From Amia ocellicauda (taxonomy: Eukaryota > Chordata > Actinopteri > Amiiformes > Amiidae), in the NCBI RefSeq assembly GCF_036373705.1, contig NC_089857.1, positions 42,782,784 through 42,846,783 on the forward strand: a stretch of 64,000 nucleotides of DNA, written 5' to 3'. A model generated the notes under the pieces. The model saw nothing but the letters and a program-made list of their open reading frames with translations, was not told the DNA's origin and searched no databases. This document shows, piece after piece, positions 1 to 11,349 of the stretch (its first letter is position 1; every line of letters starts with the position of its first letter). Made by a program: the position numbers and the translations under genes.

Positions 1-229
1 GCAGATAATAGGGCCAGTTACTAAGTGCGGGAGGAGAGATCCGCCTTGTAGTCTGCAATTTTGCAAAAGATTTCCCTCGAATAAGTGTGTCAATATGTCA
101 AAACGTAAACACAATGCGTCAACAATTAGAGGCTGATTTTCAACAACACAAGTTAACTTTTAACGCACTGCAGGGGAATTGTCTCCAGAAGACAACAGAA
201 TGTCATCCCAAAGTGTGGTCGAGCCCAAC

Positions 230-706
230 CTGTGAGGAGAGGAGAAGGTGCCACACGACTTCATGTCCAGCGTGGTGTCAGCCAGGTCCAGCTCGAAGAT
301 CTCCAGCGACGCATTGGTACTGAACGTGGCGTCGAGCTGCTGCGCAGACGTACCTGCCAAGGACAGGAATAGGAAGAGTGTTAACGATGCAGCCTGGGAG
401 GAACGACTAGACCGACTCCTCCAGTTAGCGGCACGTGGCCGACCGAGCCAGTTGTACAGCATGTGAGCTTCTCTACGCTCTTGCATCTTCCTTGGCATGT
501 GTAGCGTTAGATGTCAAACTGGGTCATGGTCATGGTTCAGCCTCAACCCCACCCTTAAAATGAACATCTTCTTGTTTTGCTTTACACAACACAAAACAAA
601 GAGAGCCAAGGAAAAAGCTTGTCTTACCGGTGGCCAGATACACTGGGTGGTGCTGCGCTGGGCTCCAGGCCTGTATTGCAGTGCGGTCTATTTCTTTTAG
701 CTTCAT
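230..706 (-). CDS. SEC31A: SEC31A, first two coding exons (5' part of gene)
   Basis: SEC31A is the outer-cage scaffold of the COPII coat. It pairs with SEC13 at ER exit sites to bud ER-to-Golgi vesicles. Coding exon 1 is 706-628: ATG at 706-704, reading [18 protein letters not shown] and ending in GCC ACC G before gtaaga. Coding exon 2 is 353-230, reading [20 protein letters not shown] and onward to a phase-2 donor at CACAG|gttggg. The joined reading frame is continuous and matches the very conserved N terminus of SEC31A, where the WD40 propeller begins. The rest of this protein of more than 1,000 residues lies beyond the left edge. The ATG is preceded by a CT-rich acceptor (cag at 710-708), so the 5'UTR is split by an intron. 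Identification is from recognised family sequence and from the adjacent LIN54. Confidence 0.93.
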
Positions 707-1922
707 CCTGAGAGAGAGAGAGAGAAAAAGCACCGTAGCGTTAACGATTTTCAGAAACACCCACAAACTCAAGACAGTGCTGACATGCCAAGACTTTGAG
801 ACCCACAGGGGAAAACAGGACTATTTATTTTAGCTCAGCCACAAACGTATCTGACTGGCTTAAAAGCTTGTTTTGAACTGTTCCTTAAAGCTTATATTGT
901 AGATGGGCAGTACAGTCAAGGCCTACTTTTATGGCCGGAAAAAGCATAAGGCATAAGCTGGAGTGGAGCCAAACCATAGATTTCACCAATCTACAGCCTA
1001 CAGGTATTTCATAATTATTAACTGCTGAAGACCTTGAAGGTATTTGACTCTATTCAGTAACTGGTGTTTAAGTCTAAGTCTGTCAAATGCTTCTCATCAG
1101 GTAACGGTGACACTGTACAGCCAGACTGGTGACAGAGTCCAGTGTTGTTACAATAACCATAGAAGTGCAACAACATCACAACAACTGCTCAGAGTCAATA
1201 AACCAACAACACGCCAGTCAGCCAGCATGGATACAATTCCTGAAACCCTTCCCAATATAATAATGTGTAATGATTGTTCACAATAAGTGATTTGTGGATG
1301 TATTGAGAGCTCTAGTGCACTTTACTTGCACCCCACCTCCCTGATCTTGTGGGTTAATTGAATTCATGGCCCTGGCGCATGCCTACAGCATTACCACCGA
1401 CTACAGGGGGCAAAGGTCAACATGTATCCACTTCCACATTGGAAACTGTTACTTCTGCGCTTTTAATGCGAGAGAAAACAATCTGTAAACGGGTTTAGTG
1501 ACCTAGAGAGGAGACTACAATGCTCAAAATGAGAACAATACGTGATTTAGTTCTTGCATACACGGGTGCAGACAGAAGCACACTCATATACACGCTTCCA
1601 TCTTAGATTATAATGTTGCAAGTTGTGTGAATCAACTTTCCCAATGCGAACAGCTAGGCGAAACGATGCAGTTTACAATGTTGACATGCATGTTACCAGC
1701 CTAAGTAAATATGCAAATAAATTAAAGTCACTGAATCTCGACTGGAAAAATAAAACAAGCGTATAAAACAAAAGCACAGACATAAGACGAAGCAGCAATG
1801 GATGCTGAGCACTTCTGCTGTGTGAGGACGGGACGAGGCCTGCGTTTCTCTCCAGGGTACAGTGCTGTGCATGAATGGACGCTGCCCGCTGTCACAGGGC
1901 AGCACTAACCAGCGGCTCTTAC

Positions 1923-2160
1923 CTTCACTGCCAGGTGCTGCAGAAAAACAAACAGTATATGGCGATGTATGTGACGCACACAGCCCGTCTCTGCTCCCCG
2001 GTCGCTCCTGGCTTTGCTTTATCCCCAGTGTTTCCTGCTCGGCGCCCGGGCGGTTGTCTCTGGTCCCGGTTGCGGGTCCACAACTGCGACTCCGCCGCTT
2101 CCACGTCTCTATCAACGTGGCATCTCAAGCCCCGCCCCCGACGCGCAGCACTTCCGGGTC
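1923..2160 (-). promoter_or_regulatory. SEC31A promoter / 5' noncoding exon (CpG-rich)
   Basis: The stretch around 1990-2330 is CpG-rich. It contains a GC box (CCCGCCCCC near 2130) and an ETS-type site (CACTTCCGG near 2149-2157). On the minus strand a good splice donor, GTGAAG|gtaaga, ends at 1923, giving a plausible 5' noncoding exon that would splice to the SEC31A coding exon at 707. The long open frames on both strands here look like by-products of GC-rich sequence. The exact start site cannot be read from sequence. Confidence 0.55.
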
Positions 2161-2329
2161 CGGCAGCGACGCCGCAGCTCTGCGCAGGAACCGGGCCGGG
2201 CCGGGCCGCACTCGTGTCCCGCCGGTCTCCGGCTTTGTGCGCAGATCCGCACCTTTGAACTCATTACACCACGGGAAAAGTGCAGCTCTGTACAGCAAGA
2301 CGGAAACATGCGCTACAAAAGAATTGTCT

Positions 2330-3920
2330 CGTAGCTCTGCGCAGATCTGCAGAATCCCTCCGATCTCATTGGCGGAGCAGTGCAGATATGCGCAGAACAG
2401 AGGACACCTGCGCTACACGAACGTCATAAACAAGAACAAGCCTATAGCGGCACGTTTAGCTACAAGCGTCGTCTGACGTCTGTAGATTTAGCGAATCACC
2501 CCCTAAAAAAGTTAGTTTAAAAATACTGCGTTTGTGTCGTCACTTCCTCTATTGGAGACAATGAAAAGGCTATCAGATACTTCAAGTCTTACTTGTACTT
2601 AGCAAACGAAATCCTTTCTTGTCAGTCTTCCCAGAAACCAAATCCTGGTTCCATTCTGGGACTACAGCATGACACAAATAACCCACCCGTGTCATACGTG
2701 ACCAAAACATGTGATGTCACATCCGACAACAATATGACATCGGAGACCAAAAATCTCTTATGTGACCACATATCATACGAGACCAAAAAATGTCATACAG
2801 GAGCAAAATAGCCTCACCAGAGAAAGTCACATGGGAAGAAAAAGTCATAAAAGACCCCCCTGCAACCCTGTACTGACTCACTGACACACTGTATCCTGTA
2901 CAATACGTATTTGCTACACTGTGATGTCATCGCTCTTGAGATAGATACACAACTCACAGGTTAAATCACAGGCTGCTGGTTCAGAGCTCATTAGAAAGTC
3001 CTAGAGCTTTCATCCGCTGCACCACAGCTCTCTATATCCCAATTCTTCTTTTATTAACACATTTGCAATGTACTTTCTACAGTCGTTTTCCCTAATGAGA
3101 CCTGCCCCATACCAACAAGTAATATAAAATAATAAATCTTGACATTTTCATAAATTCCCATCTCAGAACTATACATAGCTCATGGATAAGCCAGATACTA
3201 CTAGTTACTGATGCAATTCTTGGGAACAACTGGGGCAGCAATCGGCAAATCTCTGGTAAAAGGCTAGTAGTAATGGAGGATTGGAGCGGGCAAAGCTACC
3301 AAGATGGACCCTGGACTGACTCAGCGGGGCGGAGGAGACCCCTGCGCTCGTGCACAGGACAGAACATACGCAGGTACAGGGATGTGGAGCCCACTGTACT
3401 GCATTATAGATACTGGTAGTTGCATTAAATATATATATTCCATATAGTTATATTTATGCATTATTTTGATAGTTGACCAAAAACATGGTCATTACCTGCA
3501 AAGCACATTAAGAGAGTTTAAAGGCCTGGGCTTGAGACAACTGAAGGTTTAGCTGGAAAAAGACTAAGCCTGCAGGAGAAACATCCTGAGGCTTGTGTAA
3601 ATGGAGAGAATTTCTCCACAAAGCAGCTTAGAAATGTAAAGGTCTTCACTTTCAAAGCTGTATTAATTTATGCAGCTACACAGATTAATATTGCTTCCCC
3701 CTGCCTTTATTTTCTAGATTTTAAATCTATACATTTTCCCCTGTGAAGATTGCAGCATTCATTTTGTCCAGGCCCCACGTGTTCCAACGGTCCGGTTCCA
3801 TCAGCCGTTCCCACCCTAAAGAAAACTGACCCTTGTGATCTAATGCAGAGAAAGTAAAGAGCCAGCTTTGATCAGAAATGGCCTTTCACTCAGAAGCACA
3901 CAAAGACACAGAACAGTCGA
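2330..3920. other. Intergenic stretch, no gene recognised
   Basis: This is mostly AT-rich unique sequence between the SEC31A promoter and the small minus-strand unit. There is a short imperfect repetition of a 'catatcat..gagaccaaaa' phrase around 2690-2800, where variants of 'gaccaaaa' plus 'tgtcat' recur about every 25-30 bases. I see no coding signal and no splice-bounded exon. Confidence 0.4.
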
Positions 3921-3924
3921 GTAG

Positions 3925-5393
3925 GTTTGTCACCACTGACGGCATTTTATTCCAGGGCACATGACATCAGATCTCAGACACTACATTAGCCAACTACGCA
4001 GCAGTGCGACTTCCTCCAGTCCCGCCCTTCTTCACACCGATACCCCGCGTCCGCAGTCAGGATCGGGCGCCTCCGTGATCCACACCGACCCTAGAAGGGA
4101 ACATGCAAAATTATCTCGTTACTTACAATACAAATTGTGCACATCCTATCCATTAGCACCACATTTGCACAGCTCACCAATTCTAACCTTACAAAACAGA
4201 TGGTCATGTTAAATATATGCATCAATCTGCAAAACTAGCAGAGGCTCAACTTCAAATGCACCTAATCAAGTACAAGTCACCCCACACTAGACGGATGTGA
4301 TGCATTTTATTGCACCAGACTATATGAAGTCCTGCCCCCCCCTGGCCCTGTGGACCGGACCCTCATTCACACAGTGTCATCCTTCCCCTGGCAGGGTCAG
4401 ATGGGTAGTGAGTGACAGTCATAATCACGGGGTCCTCTGTGGAGCACAAACGCAACTCTGCACAGCTTACCTGCTGCACAAACAGGACGGAAAGGGACAG
4501 CACTCTCGCTTCCGCTCAGCTCAGCATGCGGACCTGGGGGGCAGGAGGGGACAGAGACAGTGAGAACCATGTGACGTCTCGCTCAAAGACCATTACAGCT
4601 GATCAATCCGGAAACATCAGTGTGGTGTAGATCAAATTCAGTGAGGAAGACAATACACTGCTAGTGGACAACAACGCGCTAGTCAAGATTGTGGGCATCG
4701 ATTGAATTTATCAGTTTTATTATGGATAGAAAGATTAAACTAAGAAACAGACTGACCAGCTTTGGGGTTATTGGGTCAAGATAAGAGCCACTGGGGCAGC
4801 AGAGGGGCAGCACTGCGCTTCCACAGACTGGCTTTGAAGGAAGCAATCTAGTCGAGTGTCCTCATATCAATTAATTTCTAATCACAGCATTTCATGATGT
4901 GAACAGCAGAAAAGTTTTAATCACAGGACACGGGCACGCTACACGAACACTACAGACCCACCCATCCCTCTATAGTCTATCGATATCCATCCATGCATCC
5001 CTCCCTCTATAATCTATCGATATCCATCCATCCCTCCCTCCCTCTATAGTCTATGGACATCCATCCATCGCTGCCTCTATACTCGCTATCCATCCATCCC
5101 TCCCTCTATAGTCTATGGACATCCATCCATCCATCCATCCATCCCTCCCTCTAGTCTATGGATCTCTACGCAGATGCGAGCCCCACGGGGCGCAGACCCG
5201 CACGCACCTACCGCAGTCGCGCCGCTGCGCCGCCGCCGTGCTTTTCGCATTTTGAGGTTCAAATCTCCCGCCCCGTCGACAGGCTTTAAGGGTCGCCTTT
5301 CTGCCGCGGCGGCCTCTGCTGTATAGAGGCCGCCTGGTCCCGCCGCCCGAGCGCCGCCATTCCCGCTCCTCCACAGAGCAGCGCCAAAGAGAC
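3925..5393 (-). ncRNA. Putative three-exon TOP-type noncoding transcript
   Basis: I do not recognise a named gene. Exon 1 runs from about 5391 to 5212 (donor ACTGCG|gtaggt). Exon 2 is 4533-4471: a pyrimidine tract and cag acceptor, 63 nt, donor CAGCAG|gtaagc. Exon 3 starts at 4090 (ttctag acceptor) and ends after an AATAAA signal at 3951-3946. A TATA box and a C-plus-pyrimidine start precede exon 1. In the spliced RNA the first ATG (GAATGGCGGCG) opens only 24 codons, and another (ATGCGAAAAGC) stops after 18. This architecture is typical of snoRNA host genes and of TOP lncRNAs. I could not find a convincing C/D or H/ACA snoRNA in the two introns. In human the lncRNA THAP9-AS1 sits between SEC31A and LIN54 with the same orientation, so positional equivalence is possible but unproven. 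Confidence 0.5.
4960..5160. repeat. CCAT/CCCT-rich minisatellite
   Basis: Diverged repeats of a roughly 35-45 bp unit made of 'atccatccatccctccctc' followed by 'tatagtctatggac'. The array lies in intron 1 of the small minus-strand transcription unit. Confidence 0.8.
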
Positions 5394-5424
5394 GGAAGAG
5401 CCGCCTGGAGCAGCTTTATATGGG
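5389..5424 (-). promoter_or_regulatory. TATA box and TOP-like start of the three-exon unit
   Basis: Read on the minus strand, CATATAAAGCTG (5422-5411) is followed about 25-30 bases later by CTCTTCCGTCTCTTTGG (5400-5384). That is a C followed by a pyrimidine run at the expected start position, the signature of 5'-terminal oligopyrimidine transcripts. A CpG-rich stretch (5170-5470) surrounds it. Confidence 0.5.
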
Positions 5425-5705
5425 CGGCGCAGAGCATGACGGGTACCGACGACAGCAGCGCTCCGTTTCCTTCAACAGGGGGCGGGACTTCCGCTGACAC
5501 TCTGTCCTACACAGTGCTGTCTTGCTAAAACATCTGAATACAAAAATAGGAGAAAACTAATGGAACAAAGTGCTTACGTGAAACACTTATAAAGCGTTGA
5601 AATCCTTCACATTAGACATTACAAATTAATCTACTGTATAGTCTTTGCACACAGACAGATATGGAGATTAGAGTCGAGCACTAGGTGTGGCTTCATTATT
5701 TATGG

Positions 5706-6036
5706 CAGTGGTTCTCAATCCTGCTCCTGGAGGAGCCCCTACCCTGCTGGTTTTTGTTCCAACCAAGATCTCCATTACTTAATTGAACCCTTTATTGAAG
5801 TCATTTGATTACATTTGACTCTTTAAATTATGTAACCGAGAAAAAGTTGGTTCCTTAAAATGTTCCTTATACAATTGTATACTTAATTTAAAACCCCTAC
5901 TGTTAAAATAGTAAAGGCTGTGATGTAGGAAATTATTAGTTAAATTAAGGGTTCAATTAAGTAACGGAGAGCTCAGTTGGAACAAATACCAGCAGGGTAG
6001 GGGCTCCTCCAGTACTACTAGGTTTGGGAACCACTG
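5706..6036. mobile_element. Fold-back MITE, about 331 bp
   Basis: The two ends are inverted repeats: CAGTGGTTCTCAATCC at the left and the complement of CAGTGGTTCCCAAACC at the right. Both continue into a matching 'cctggaggagcccctaccctg' phrase and a 'ttaattgaaccctt' phrase, so the element can fold into a long hairpin. No coding capacity. Related partial copies lie at 56538-56650 and 62830-63016. Confidence 0.75.
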
Positions 6037-6249
6037 ACTTAGTAAAAGCACCCAGAGACCAAACACGCTCCCCTCCAAAGACACAACAGCCAAGCTCTGG
6101 TCAAGGTCCATGGAAGCACATCTCCTACCCTCGTCTGAAGGCCCTGACCCACAGCACAGCAGCCTGTCTAATACAGTCACACAAGGTGTGCCATTCATCA
6201 AGAATAAACTTACCTGCAGATCTGACAAACACTGAACACAATTCAGTTA

Positions 6250-9200
6250 CAGAACTGTATAAATTTTATTTGCTTTATAGTTTGCTTACAATATAGACTC
6301 ACTGAACATTTTAAGTATGTTCACTAAATATAAATCTTTTTGTTAAAGGTTGCAAATAATTAAAAATTATCTCTTTAATTCTGAGTGATAGTAGGTGTTA
6401 TATTGTCATAATGCTTTTTGTAACTCATTTAATGGAAGAATGACAGATTGATAAATTAAATAATTCTCTAGACAAAAAAGCAGAAATGTTTACAAAGCAG
6501 GTTGGAAAAATAAAATAAAATAAATCCCCCAAAACATTTGATTCCACCTTCAAAAGTAACACACGCAGTGGTCACACCAACATACACAATCTACAAATCC
6601 AAACACTACAGATTTTGTCGCACAAGGTCTTCAATACACGTTACAGAGATGCAGAAAAAAATATAACTTTCACATATTAGTACAGAGCTTCGGTGTAAAA
6701 AAAAAAGAAAAAAAAAAAAGTGAATATTACAATTCTTTAAACCTCGATAAAGTACAAAGCAGCGCTAATGTATTCAATTACACTAATTTACATTTATACA
6801 GCATGGCTTCGCTCTCCCTGACAGGCGAAGCAGGTTGTACTGCTGGACCGTCCGCTGCACAACGACCCAGTCACTCCTGGCGTTCACTGCCAGACCAGAG
6901 GGGGGGAAATGGAGAGGAAAAAAATAAGAAAAAGCTCTGCGCTTCATGTTTGTTTTAAACCTGGTTTGTTCCCTTTTTTAATATGTAAAACCCCCCAAAA
7001 AAAAAAATCCTGCTTTTCAAATGACACAGTGTGAAGGTGGCAGACAAGGTTAAGGTGAGTAAAGAAAAACTGGCACTAGGAGATGCTCGTGGCATTCACA
7101 AGATTTCATAACTTTTATTTATTTCAACATGCTGATACCACTTTATATAGGTAGTATGAATGGGGCATCATGAGGTTTGGGATTGCTTAATTCACTTGTC
7201 CAATTGGGCTCCCGTTTCTTCATTTCCAGTGCTACTGTGATGAGCCGGCCTGGGGGGAGTGGGCTCCAGCACGGAGCTCCACCACAACACACCGTCCCAG
7301 TGAACCACACCGCTGAGGCGCAGAGTCAAAGGCACGGAGCTGCTGAAGTAGGCACCTATTGGTTTGATTCTTATTCTTAGCCTCTTTGATCAACGCCACA
7401 TCTGTACTGGACTGGAGTTGGCGAGTTAATCAGCTGGGTGAAGCCTTCTTCGTATATGCAAGAACATTTCTCTCACATGAAGAATTAGTCACTCAGAACT
7501 GTGGAGAGGAGCACTTTACTGCTACGGCTCAAATCGAGAACTTGAAATGGTTGTGCCTCAGAATGATATTCCCCCCTGAAGTGCCCCAACTGTATTAAGG
7601 GTCTGTATCTCCGGTGGAAATAGTTTTAAACCTCTTTGTACAGAGATGGATTAAGAAGATGCACGTTACACCCGAGACACTGGTAGTAATGGTAAACTTT
7701 CTGTGAAGATCAATCCAAATAATGGTGTAGATTGGCCAACGCAGTGCCCAATTAAAGAGCCCAGTCCAGCACAACCCCGAGGATCTCTTCTCATCAAGGT
7801 AGCACCAGAACAGAAGAATGGTGCGACACCGAGGATCTCCAAGACCCAGGAAAACTACATGACATGCGCTCTCTCTCAGGAGGGAAGAGGAGAAAACACC
7901 ACAGCACCAAAACAACCGCAGACAGGAAGCATTTCCAAATCACTGCACACTTCTCTACCGTGGTACAATGCCAAGCAGCCAGCTACTTGCAGGGAAACAG
8001 GTTTCTAAAGGCCCTGAGCAAAGGTGAAGCTTAAGGCTGGGGTATTGTTATAACTCTACCATCGTTGAGCAAAATCATAATACTACTACTACTAATATTA
8101 GTAATATGTCATGGTGATCATCAAGTAAGCGCCCAAATGAAGCGCACATGGGGACAGGATGGACACTGCAGTGGGTCAGAGCAGGCTGCCATGTCGGAGC
8201 TTTGCCTCCGACCTGGACAGCACGCACGCCTGTGGAATCCAGACTGCCTTTTCAACAGCTCTCTCAAGAGCATCACTGCATTTCCTTTGTCATGCAAGCA
8301 TATAATATGTTCACACACCCTCTGGTAATCAAATGTAAGCAATATGATGACAGGGGGAGGGGGAAAGGTTAAAAATACTGCTGTATGACTATTTACGGTG
8401 TTCACCAATGGGTCTCCATGTGTCCGTTCCCACCCCCCATTAAAATGGGGATGCCATTATTTTCCACAGTAATAGTCCAGTTCACTCCCAGCTCAACCAA
8501 AGGCACTCTCCGGAACTAAACACTGGTGTCAGGGCTGTGTTTGGACATTGAGTTCGGTGCCACAAATGGTTACGGGATACTCAAAGGTTCCCGTCTGTCC
8601 GTCAGAGAGTACAGGCATCGCAGAGCCACCAGAACATCTTCACCGCCTGAAAGAACCCAAAGCCAGTGGAGTCCAGGGCGGAGACGGGGCCACCTTACCA
8701 GTAATTCACCGATACAGAGGGTCCGATACACGCCGGGCAGCACGCTGCTCCGGCTGCCGCAGTCCGGTGACACGGGAGCAGCCTGCATGTCGGAAAAACT
8801 GCGTGTGAACACTTTCCTGTTCCAGTTCGCATCTGGGAGAGGGCTGAGAGGGTGTGTGTATGGGAATGAGGTGGTTAAAGTGATTGGAAATCAGCAAGTT
8901 AAAAAAGCCCATCTCAAAGCTGCACACTATCGCACAAAATGGCGGTGGCGTCAGGCCTCTAGAGGGATATTTGGGAGCCCACACTTTACTCCACTCACTG
9001 TCGAGTTTTACAATCCAAACCCCCGGCCCCCCACCAGGACCTTTAAAAAGCAGACCCACTACCTTCTTGTGCAAGGTGTCGGGAGACACTGAAGCATCTT
9101 TTAATTTCGGCCTCAACAGAGGAAGGGATTCCCTTCATTATAAATAAATACATCAGACAGTAAGAAGCAAAACAAAAAACAGAGAGCAAAGTACTCTTTT

Positions 9201-11349
9201 TTTTTTTAATTTACTTTAAAAACGTGTCGAGAGAGAAATTCATAGCTACATTCTTAATGTAGTTCGTAATCTTGACAATGTTATCGACGGATGCCATTGA
9301 TGAGGAAAAAGATAGTTTAAGGCAGATCAGTCTTTGAGATTCACACTGATTTTACATTCTTCAATAGAAACACAGACGAGTGTGATGACAGCTAACAGTG
9401 AAGGACAGTGTGGCGATGTTCTGCCCAAGACGGAGCGGCCGGCCACACACAGGGGATTCAGAGTTTTAAAGTTTAAGTTTAAGTCCAAGTTTTAAACTAA
9501 GGGTAAAACACCTGTGTGGCTCGAGACACTCACACAGTAAGAGGAAGTCGGGTCCATCTCCAGTGAGACCAGCAGGGGCAGAGCGTCATCAGCCCGAACA
9601 GAGGATTATATGAAAGTGCCAACAGCATGATCACGTCACAATAGTCCTACCTAGATAATCGCCCATTAAAATGCATTACTTGTTCTATTATTCATGAGAG
9701 CAGCATTTTTATGATATTGCTTATTAAAAGTGAAGATTGCTTTCGGCTGCACTGCACCACGGGTCTGCGGTTTAAAGCCATAGATTATGTCACGAGTTGA
9801 GCCGGGGGTGACGTGGGCAGTCCTGCTTTGTCCCTCTTTGCTCTACTCCCTGAAAAACTCCTCTTAGGTACGTCTCCTAGTTAAAGATACACTGCAGCCA
9901 CTGAGGGGTAAGCGACTTCTTAAATCGGTAATCTGTGCACTCACCCGCTATGTCACAACAGGCCTTTTCAACAGTACACGTGTTAATTTCTGCAAAAATA
10001 AACAAGTTTCCTTTTCAAGCCCTGTTCTTTCAGTGGATACTCCCTGCCACTGATGTAATAACAGGCACACATCACTGTGGCGCACCGCCATGGGCTCCAA
10101 CTACAGGCCGTATCCTTACACTTTTGGCAGCGTATGTGGGACAGGAGGTAACGGAGAGCAAATGTTTCCACTCAGTCTGTGCAGAAGTAAGAGGCCTACT
10201 GGAGCTGCTCCTTGCATTCTGCCAAGACGGCACCACAAAACCTTACAGATATTCGTAAGGATGTGTGGGCGCCGACTGGGCAACCAACACCACATTCGAC
10301 CTGCAAAACGATCTCCCTCGACCTTTTATCTGGGGTTATAACCATGAAAAAATAGAAGACAGTGAATCGGGATTGTATTATGATTGGAAACGTGCCTGGA
10401 GACCCAGCCTTCAGAAGCCCTACTTGTTCACCGAGATCCTATACAAATTGTCAGCCGTGTAACTGGGGATCTTCAGCCCGTCTGCTTACCACTTTAAAAT
10501 GATTAAAAAGGGAGGTCTAGCTTATCAGTAATCGATGGCACGGGAGGCTCTGTAAAATCTGTAAACGCTCACCCGATTCCTGCACAACACAGGGGCGTGG
10601 GAGTGGGATTCCTACAGACATCGCCGCCATTCCTTCATTCATTCATTCATTCATTCATTCACTCAAGCGCTTCATTTGCTATTTTCTCCTGCATTCTCAC
10701 TTTCACTTTAATCTGCAATAAAAATACTGCTCTTTAAAAACAAAACCGAAAAACCCCAAAACCCCAAACAAAGCAGAACAGACGACACGCTTCAATGCTG
10801 GTTTCTCTCCAGTATTTGCGTTCCACCATCCTACAGTACTCACTACATACTGTATGTTTTGGGAACCTTAATTTATCGGACTTGGGTGAGCTCTGAAGGG
10901 GCCGAAGGATGAAAGGGGTCTTAAGTATGTGAATGTGAGCAGTGCATCCTGGGTAAGAAACTTAAGCAGCAAGAATCTGTAATAATAAAAAAAAAAAAAC
11001 ACCTACCACCCAAAAATGATCTGTCCTTAGAGAGAGAGAGAGAGAGAGATGGAAACAGAGCCCTTGGGTCAGTCAGCGACCCAAGGAACGGCATGATGAG
11101 AAGAAATCAAAAAGATCCGAAGAAAAATTCCATAAAAAATATCTATTTGAATTTGTACACGTTGCATTATCAGGTCACTCTAAAACAAGCCCCAAACACA
11201 AGACCGCTCCGTCACCGGGGCGGATGGCTCCTTCAACGCGCGGCCTGGGAGTCGGTCCCTCCCGCGCCACGGTCCCCGCGCTCCCTCCGCCAGCCCCCAC
11301 CCCCGGGGGTCTGCTGTCCGTGCCTGGCACCGCTCTGCCGCTGGAGGGT
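6250..11349 (-). other. Probable long LIN54 3'UTR and downstream region
   Basis: No coding exon is seen between the LIN54 stop codon and the fold-back element. Minus-strand AATAAA signals are absent close to the stop. The first clear ones are a pair at 7123-7118 and 7119-7114, then one near 6265-6255. A 3'UTR of about 4.2-5.1 kb is therefore possible. The stretch also has a (CATT)n microsatellite at 10633-10665, an (AG)n tract near 11029-11050, and several A/T homopolymers. UTR status is inferred only from polyadenylation signals. Confidence 0.4.
10633..10665. repeat. (CATT)n microsatellite
   Basis: Seven to eight perfect CATT tetranucleotides in the presumed LIN54 3'UTR. Confidence 0.9.

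Noticed and set aside
1862-2476. Long plus-strand open frame (204 aa) over the CpG-rich region
   Set aside because: It overlaps the SEC31A promoter and 5' exon, has promoter-like GC composition, no recognisable domain and no splice context. It is a by-product of high GC content.
4091-5211. C/D or H/ACA snoRNAs in the introns of the small RNA gene
   Set aside because: Near-motifs exist (GTGATTATGAC with a later CTGA; a GCTTCC/GGAAGC stem), but none has both boxes at proper spacing with a terminal stem, so I do not annotate one.
5156-5500. 114-aa minus-strand open frame at the TATA/TOP start
   Set aside because: Its ATG lies upstream of the TATA box, so it would not be in the transcript. The in-transcript ATGs give only very short frames.
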